Source of the DNA: Gnetum montanum
Taxonomy: Eukaryota > Streptophyta > Gnetopsida > Gnetales > Gnetaceae
Assembly (NCBI GenBank): GCA_015680685.1
Contig: MNCI01035854.1
Location: 191,654 to 255,653, forward strand
Direction: 5' to 3'
DNA: 64,000 bases
Shown: one piece after another, positions 57,621 through 64,000 of the stretch
How positions within the stretch are numbered: position 1 is the stretch's first letter
How the letters are laid out: every line of letters starts with the position of its first letter
Notes under the pieces: generated by a model
Seen by the model: only the letters and a program-made list of their open reading frames with translations
Database searches by the model: none
Told to the model about the DNA's origin: nothing
Made by a program: the position numbers and the translations under genes

Positions 57621-57698
57621 TCCTTAAATGATAATCCAATCTATCATGATGACAATACTTATATTGATCAAAGAGCTTGCTTTTTAGATTTCAATAAC

Positions 57699-58199
57699 TT
57701 GAACACATGGATACTTAGGATTGATGGAGCCTCATCAAAACAAGGATGTAGTGTTGGAATTATGTTAATTCCACGTGGGGAAGCTCCAAAGCTTAAAGCC
57801 ATTCATTTTTTAAAATCCATGACAAATAACATGACTAAATATGAAGCTTTAATTCATGGACTAAAGTATGCTATTTACTTTGATCTTTCAAAATTAAAGA
57901 TTTACAACAATTCACAACTTATTATGAATCAAATCAACAACATTTATGAAGATAAGGATCCTTTGATGAGAGCATACAAGACATATGTATTAGAATCATT
58001 TAAGGAATTTGATTTCATCATGTTAGAACATGTCCATAGAGATGAAAACCATATTCCTAATGCTTTAGCACAAGCTACTTGTGTTCTTGATCTTCCATTT
58101 TCTTATGGAGCTTGGGATTTTGAAATGATCATGGAAAAGGTTGATTGTTACTCCATCCTTGATAATGTGCTATCATTACAAGTGTTTCATGATGATTGA
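57699..58199 (+). pseudogene. Element G RNase H domain
   Basis: 166 codons without a stop: WILRIDGASSKQGCSVGIML, then MTKYEALIHGLKYAI, IYNNSQLIMNQIN and HVHRDENHIPNALAQ. This is the RNase HI fold of the extra, plant-type RNase H found in the Tat lineage. The first Asp (IDGA) and Glu (YEAL) are kept. The third and fourth acidic sites read Asn (NNSQL for the usual DSQL; PNALA for ADALA), so it is probably catalytically dead although the frame is intact. It ends at 58199, overlapping the border of element F. Confidence 0.82.
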
Positions 58200-59109
58200 T
58201 AAATTAAATTTTTTTCGATTACAATATCGGGCATTTGATATTAAAGCCATGATATCGGATCCTCGGTAGTGGGGCACAAGCTACGATGTCAGATATCCAA
58301 TATCATGGAAGTGTGTGGGCCTATAAATACGACACTTAGGTGCACGGTCCCACAATAATTTTCATTCCAACCTTAGCAAAACTCTATTAGTTTGTTTTCT
58401 TGATTTTAGTACTTAGCACTTAGCAGTGTATGCCCACAATGTGATGTCAAGTGATTTAACGGAGTCTTTATTCGAGTGGAATGTACTTGGACACATTTCA
58501 TGACTAGAAACAAAGATCAAGATTACTTTGCATCATTATAGCATCCACTTAGTTTCTTTACTATTTATTTAGAATAATGTCTACTGTTTTCACTTAGCTT
58601 ACTAATTACTATTTTCATAGTTACTATTTACTGTTACATGAACTTTACTCTTGCTATTGTTAAGTGGAATGGGTACAACTAATTCTAGGCATTAGGTGTG
58701 ATCGTTTGGTAACCCAATAGTACTATCACTTAGTTTGCCCAATATCGAAGTACTTGGTAATCCCAGTAACAATTACATAAATTCAAGACATGTATGAAGA
58801 ATTAGGAATGGATGTCCATCACCTAGGATAGACTAGATTCATTTACTATTTTCTCTTATATTTCAAAACTACTTCATTTACCTTATGTTTACTAGGAGTA
58901 ATATGGCCACACAACATTAGTTATCATACACCTCACTCTGAGTTATACCATACACATAGATTTTACTAGCTCATGTAGGAAGACAATGATCGTGAACTCA
59001 AATCAATTATTAGCATAATCACATTGCCTTGTCCATGGAATTCAACCAGGCTATGTGTGAACACTCATATCTCGTATGGTTAGATGTTAGATTACTCCAC
59101 TGCTCATCA
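58190..59109 (+). repeat. Element F 5' LTR
   Basis: Begins TGATGATTGATAAATT (start could be 58197) and ends CTCATCA at 59109. U3 at 58222-58306 has three dyad units (AATATCGGGCATTTGATATT; ATGATATCGGATCC; GATGTCAGATATCCAATATC), then a TATA box (CTATAAATACGAC, 58321-58333). It aligns with 62193-62576. Confidence 0.85.
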
Positions 59110-59110
59110 T

Positions 59111-59129
59111 TGGCATCATTGCCGGGGAC
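59111..59129 (+). other. Element F primer binding site
   Basis: TGGCATCATTGCCGGGGAC, two changes from the tRNA-Asp complement; the best-preserved primer site in the window. Confidence 0.85.
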
Positions 59130-59239
59130 AAGTCAATGTATGCTTACTAATTAATTTCTTAAAGTTCGTTGTATTTGAAACACAAAGTCAAATCTTACAA
59201 TCATAAGAAAAGCACACTTAAAACATAACGTCTAAAAAA

Positions 59240-61340
59240 TATATAATCTGGCTTCAAAAAAAGATCAACCATCACGTGCCAAGGAGATAAGAAGAAGCAA
59301 TGACAGAATCATTGATGAAGAAGAATGGGGGATGCCAATGAAAACAAGGATCACTTATGCTCACACTAATTCTTATCATCCAGAATTCACTTTCATCTTT
59401 CATTAGGATAATCAAGTAAGATGAAGGAATATGCAAGGCAACATAGTCCTACCTCCAGAATGTGCAGCACTTAACATGCTCCACACTACCTTAAGGGGAA
59501 TGCATTTGGACTAGATCTAGGAAGGGTATCATGTGACTCAGCACATGACAAGACCCTATGAACCCACAAAGCAGCAAATGAGGAGGGATGTTGCCATGGA
59601 CATCAAACATGTACACAGCAAAGGGAAGTAGGTCAACACTTCTGTTATCTTGGAAGAACTTGATGTTGATGCATTTATTTCAGAACAACTCCACCAAAAC
59701 CATGAGGATCCTTTAAAAATGCCTATCATTAGACTTGAGGAACATGTTAAAGCCCAACTTCATTCCATTCTAGCAGAGACACCTAAGGGAAAGGCTACTA
59801 ACTCAAGGTATAAGTGAGACTCAAGGCCAAGGGTTCCAACCAAATCCTACAAAGAAGCATACAAGAGTCATAAAAGGAGAACAAGCTAGCATTGTTCTCT
59901 TACTACCTCATCTACCCCATCACGATCATCAAATGACTCTGATAGAAGATGACACAAGTACTAAGACTATGATAGGGAAAAAAGGAAGACTCATGGCCAT
60001 CATAACCAATATTCAAGGCAGTTTGATATAAAAGATGAAGAACATGAATAAAGGAGACGAAGGAATAGAAGAGAGGATTAAGAAAGGTATGAGTACAGAA
60101 GGGGTCACTGCTACAACAGAGCATACAAACCCGACCATGATGATGAACACCTTATGGCAACCTAAAGCATGATAAACCTCGAAGAAGCTATCCACATACC
60201 AACCAGGCACATGAGGGATAGCCAAATCAAATGGCTAGACATGAACAATATGCCAAGATTTGAAGGTGACTACAATGTTGATCCACAACATCACCTTCAA
60301 GCTTTCCATGATTCCTATGCCTTCCAAAACATTGAAAGTGATTGGCAAAATTTGAAGCTATTTCCTAGAACACTTGTGAAAGAGGCGAAGAGCTGGTACA
60401 GGTCACTAGAATCTTAATTAATTAGACATTGAAGTACCATACTCAAACTCTTTAACAACAAATACCAAACCTATTCACTGGTGTTAAACTTAAGAAAAAA
60501 AATCCAGGGATGAAAGACAGGGACTCATAAGACCCTTGATGTAGAAATTGGTAGATATTATTCACTATTACATAAATGACCATACTATAGATTTTCACAA
60601 AGGGAACAACTCAGGCACATTACAGATGGGTTGTGGAGCAAAACTAGAGAGACTCCTGGGGTTTATGCCCAAGGGAGGTTATAAAAAATGACTGTTCATC
60701 ACATTTAAAGACTAATTAACCAAGTAGCAAAGCAAGAAGGAGAACTCAAGAAGAGAGATTTAGCCAAGAAATACAATAGAGATCCATCAATCAAAAAGAG
60801 AGATGTGTGAACATGTGACAAGCAAGAGGATGAAACCTTGGAAGATGTTATTTAGCAATAGACTCTACTTATTCAAAAATTAGTCAATGATATAGCAACT
60901 AAGGTAAAGAAAGTCTAGGATTCAATGGATGAAAATTTTTCTACAGCCCTAAAGATTGTAAAAGAAAAGATTGAACAAGCACTTAATAGGGGCAAGGGAA
61001 AGAAGAAGAAAAGAACTAATGGACATGACAACTATAAGCATAAAGGAAAGGTTACTACCATTGAAGGGTACATTGACCCCAGTTTAGAGGAAGAGGAAGG
61101 ATGTAATGTGTGCTACTATGAACATCCTAAGGGATGTTGTCCTGTTATGGCCCACTTGCAAGAATATGGGATATATGCACTTAATCCAAGCTTTGTTAAA
61201 AAGTAGATGCCTAGAAGACTACCCTATCCTCAAGGTAATATCAGGAAAACCTTCTAGCCACCATTTTACCTAAGCAAATCCTGCCCTCAACCACATGAGC
61301 AATACCAGCAATAGTGGTAGCAACCACAGATGTGGGCAAT
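59240..61340 (+). pseudogene. Element F gag
   Basis: Signature ITYAHTNSYHPEFTFIFH near 59345-59400 and IVLPPECAALNML. A charged linker follows, then the capsid domain 60169-60417 (MINLEEAIHIPTRHMRDSQI ... NNMPRFEGDYNVDPQ ... FPRTLVKEAKSWYRSLES), open for 82 codons. The basic region leads to a complete cysteine module GCNVCYYEHPKGCCP near 61100-61145 (C-x2-C-x3-H-x3-C-C) and the conserved AHLQEYGIYALNPSF. Stops and frameshifts are scattered between these blocks. Confidence 0.8.
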
Positions 61341-61347
61341 GCCATCA

Positions 61348-62191
61348 CCAGAAAATGTTCATGCACGATCTAGTCGAATTCCGTGGATGGGACTAGTTGT
61401 GGCATCTAGATCACTATACCTTGATCGCAATTTGTTGTCTTCACACTTGGACTAGTGATAGCTATGTCATGTATGGTTTAGTCCAAAGTGATGCATATGA
61501 TGTTGTTTCTAATTCTATGTTACTCCTGATAATGATAAAAAGAGGGATTAATTAAGCTACTAGGCAATGGAAAACAAGATCTAAATTAGCCTACATGCGA
61601 TGAGTATGCACCCTTAATCATCCATATACGTCTTGGACTTTTCAAGACTACTTCTGGGATTGTTAAGCGTATGTCATTAGTTATGCCAAATAATACACTT
61701 CTGGATTGCCAAGTATCTACACTTAAACATTTGTGATTAAGGCATACACATTCTGCTTAATAACAAGAATAGGAAATAACAATAAATGGAAACATTTAAC
61801 TAGAGAAAGTAGTAAATAATTAATAATTAAAAGCAATAATAATCGAAGTGGATGCTGTAATGATGGGAGTAATCTCAAATCTTTATTGCTAGTCATGTAA
61901 TGTGTCCTAGTACGTCACACTCGAAAAAAGGTGTCGTATGGTTACAAACATCACATTGCGGGCATGCACTAGGAATAACAACTCTAAAGAGAAGAAGCTG
62001 AAAACTAAAACTATCTCTCTACTTCATGCATTCTCCCCTATCCAAGCACCCAAGTGTCATATTTATAGGCAAATCCAGATGAGGCAACGTTGGGTATCAA
62101 ACGTCACTTATCAACTCTGATATTGGGTACACAATGTCAAGGCTCCAACGTCACATATCTGACGTTGAGGCCTTACAATGGTGTCTCATCA
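61348..62191 (-). repeat. B-family LTR fragment
   Basis: Minus-strand LTR related to 11247-12059 and 26922-27800. It starts TGATGAGACACC at 62191. U3 dyads include the arms CAACGTCA and TGACGTTG (about 62137-62158). TATA (CTATAAATATGAC) lies near 62065. The U5 end is missing about 45 bp at the left border. Confidence 0.88.
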
Positions 62192-62192
62192 A

Positions 62193-62576
62193 TGATAAAT
62201 GAAATTTTTGTCAGCTATGATATTAGGCATCCAATATCAAAGCCATGATATTAGATCCTCAATATCAAGGCACAAGCTATGATGTTGAATATCTGATATT
62301 ACAAATGCATGCAGGTCTATAAATATGACACTTAGGCACGTAGTCCAACAAAAATTATCATTCTGACCTTAACAAAACTCTATCAGTTTGTTTTCTTAAT
62401 TTTAGTACTTAACTCTTTACAGTGTATGCCCACAGTGTGTTGTTAAGTGATTAAACAAAGTCTTTATTCGAGTGGAATGTACTTGGACACATTTCAAGAG
62501 CAGAAATAAAGATCGAGATTACTTTGCATCATTGTGATATCCACTTGCTTTCTTTACTCTTTATTTAGAATAATGT
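62193..62576 (+). repeat. F-type LTR, 5' part, cut by element H
   Basis: Aligns to 58197-58575 and stops after TTTAGAATAATGT, where element H begins; the remainder is expected beyond the window. The palindromic units read mainly GATATTAG/CCAATATC. Confidence 0.85.
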
Positions 62577-63442
62577 TGATGAGTCATGATTTGACTAGCT
62601 TTGATATCAGAGCCTCAACATTAGATACCTGATGTTGGAGCCCAGGACGTTATGTCGAATATCTAATATTGTAGGGTAAATGCCAGCCTATAAATATAAT
62701 GCTTGTGCTCATAGTGTTCTATCAATTTTTAGTAAGTTTTTCATAGTTTTTGTCATAGCTTAATAAAGCCCTTGCAATTTTTTTTCTCCAAAGTTAGAAT
62801 ATTTTCTAAGTACCTGCAACAAGAATCTAAGTGTGTATGGAACTATATTCGAACACTGATGTACCTGAGCACAACAGTGTGATAGGAATAAAGATGAGCC
62901 CTTTTGATCATCCTTGCAGCACTGAGAATAGATTAATATTTCTTTAATGCATTCATTATTCAAGCACTTTACTTTAATGCATTTTTATTGAGTAATTAAT
63001 TTCTAATTATTAACAAACACAAGCACAAGCACTTTAAGCATACGTGTAGCACTTGGTAACCCAGAAATGCTTAACGTTTGGTAACCCAATGAGTCTATAT
63101 GCATTCAGGATGTGTCTAGGAGATTGGGATAAGTACTTGTGTTAGGTCAGCTAGGCAGTAGGCTAACTAGATATTAAATTCCTCTATCTTCCATTCTTGT
63201 TGTAGGCAATTAGATTTATAATACATAAAATGATGAAAATCATGTACCTCCATTACACTTAAACTATACCTTTGAGCTTCACAAGTGTAGTTGGGAAGAC
63301 AAGAAATGTTCTCAATGTCCATTTTAGTTCCTAGAGAAATTTGTGCACTAGAGAACTTTAGGTCCATGGAATTCGACCAGATCGTGCATGAACACTTTAG
63401 TGATTCGTATGGTTTGGCATGGGGGTACCTCACTACTCATCA
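62577..63442 (+). repeat. Element H 5' LTR
   Basis: TGATGAGTCATG to CTCATCA. U3 units (TTGATATCAGAGCC, AACATTAGATACCTGATGTT, TATGTCGAATATCTAATATT) precede a TATA box (CTATAAATATAATG, 62690-62703). The U5 end resembles the A-family LTR. Confidence 0.88.
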
Positions 63443-63443
63443 T

Positions 63444-63462
63444 TAGCATTTTTTTTGGGGAC
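63444..63462 (+). other. Element H primer binding site
   Basis: TAGCATTTTTTTTGGGGAC, strongly decayed tRNA-Asp type. Confidence 0.5.
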
Positions 63463-63602
63463 TTTTTAGTTGTTTCGTGCACTATCTAGGACTTAGTGGA
63501 AATCATTCAAAATTGTTGGAGCAAACCTTAGAGTCATATCATACTTTAAGATTACTAAAATAAATTTAAAAAGCACACTGCATTTTTATCCTCTAATTGA
63601 AA

Positions 63603-64000
63603 TTGTTTTCTTCTCAAAGGAGTGGTTCTCCATCCAAGTCTAATGAAGTACATCAGTCGATGCCTCAATAATATCAAGTGGTATATGCTCATCTTGATGA
63701 GTATGTACCTAATTTCACCTTCATCCTACATCAAGATGAATAGCTATGATGGTGTGACCTAGAGGGCACCATTATGTTGCTACCAGATCAATCTGTTCCT
63801 GCAATTCTCCAACAAATGCTTATTCATCTAGGTCTCCAGGAATGTCATGTTGATTATGTTCTCCAAGATACTGATGCTAGGGATTATTGTCCCACTGAGG
63901 TACAATGTCTATGGGATCGATAGCTAGAATAGCGTTATGAATTTGTGAAGAGAAAAGGATTCAACGATTCCCCATTCCTGCTATATTGAAAAGATAGTGG
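63603..64000 (+). pseudogene. Element H gag, N-terminal part
   Basis: Alignment to C's start (ATGTCTTCTTCTCACAAG) shows TTGTTTTCTTCTCAAAGG here, so the start ATG is lost. It reads VVYAHLDEYVPNFTFILHQD and IMLLPDQSV, the family signature. Stops at the codons before YQVV and after HQDE replace Gln. Continues past the window. Confidence 0.75.

Larger units (their letters stand above)
53846..58199 (+). mobile_element. Element G: Tat-like Ty3/gypsy remnant
   Basis: Plus-strand gag, protease and RNase H of a lineage distinct from A-D. Gag is interrupted at about 54360-55715 by a repeat-rich insertion. The right side is cut by element F at 58190, inside or just after the RNase H stop. No reverse transcriptase or integrase is seen between protease and RNase H or in the window. 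Confidence 0.75.
58190..62576 (+). mobile_element. Element F: gag-bearing retrotransposon, rearranged
   Basis: Plus-strand 5' LTR 58190-59109, primer site and gag to about 61340. Instead of pol there is a B-family LTR fragment in the opposite direction (61348-62191), directly followed by a second F-type LTR (62193-62576) that is cut by element H. Pol is therefore absent in the window. Confidence 0.75.
62577..64000 (+). mobile_element. Element H: A-related retrotransposon (partial)
   Basis: 5' LTR, primer site and the first part of gag on the plus strand. The rest lies beyond the window. Inserted in the F-type LTR; the 5 bp before it are AATGT, which should recur after its 3' LTR. Confidence 0.85.

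Overview
This is nuclear DNA of a land plant with a large, repeat-filled genome; a gymnosperm, probably a conifer, fits best. The reasons are almost wall-to-wall, heavily decayed Ty3/gypsy LTR retrotransposons nested inside one another, plus a plant-specific WPP-domain gene. The species cannot be named from the sequence. There are no operons, CRISPR arrays or prokaryotic features.

Left block (1-29377). Three retrotransposons are nested. Element A (minus strand; its 3' LTR is cut by the window start) was split inside its gag gene by element B (minus, 11247-27800, flanked on both sides by the 5-bp duplication ACCAT). B was in turn interrupted by element C (plus, 16145-23337) and by a GC-rich, probably LINE-derived insertion that contains an assembly gap (25475-25858). 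A keeps remnants of gag, protease, reverse transcriptase, RNase H and integrase, and both A and B carry a long extra 3' ORF (ORF2). B and C have lost most or all of pol. C is a gag-protease element whose protease reading frame runs directly into the last residues of integrase.

Middle block (29378-42628). This is the gene-bearing interval: a two-exon gene for an acidic protein (31150-32455, one nonsense codon), a decayed LINE reverse transcriptase (34440-35900), a tRNA-derived SINE-like unit (about 35960-36085), and a clean single-exon WPP-domain (MFP1-attachment-factor-like) gene at 37860-38225.

Right block (42629-64000). Element D (minus, 42629-52700, duplication ATTAA) has the best-preserved pol. 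A solo LTR of the C family (duplication ACCAC) sits in its gag. Element G (Tat-like, plus, about 53680-58190) has an intact protease motif followed directly by RNase H. Element F (plus, from 58190) holds a truncated B-type LTR and is cut by element H (plus, from 62577), which runs off the window.

All the LTRs are built to one plan. They have TGATGAG...CTCATCA ends, an Asp-tRNA-type primer site, and a U3 with several quasi-palindromic units just upstream of a TATAAATA box. The palindrome sequence differs from family to family while its dyad symmetry is kept. The most interesting observation is that A and B, the two elements with ORF2, each carry a second internal copy of their own family's U3 palindromes plus TATA box a few hundred bases upstream of ORF2. 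Elements C and D, which lack ORF2, show no such copy. In B the ORF2 start codon also abuts a near-ideal 3' splice site. This looks like a dedicated expression cassette for the third gene.
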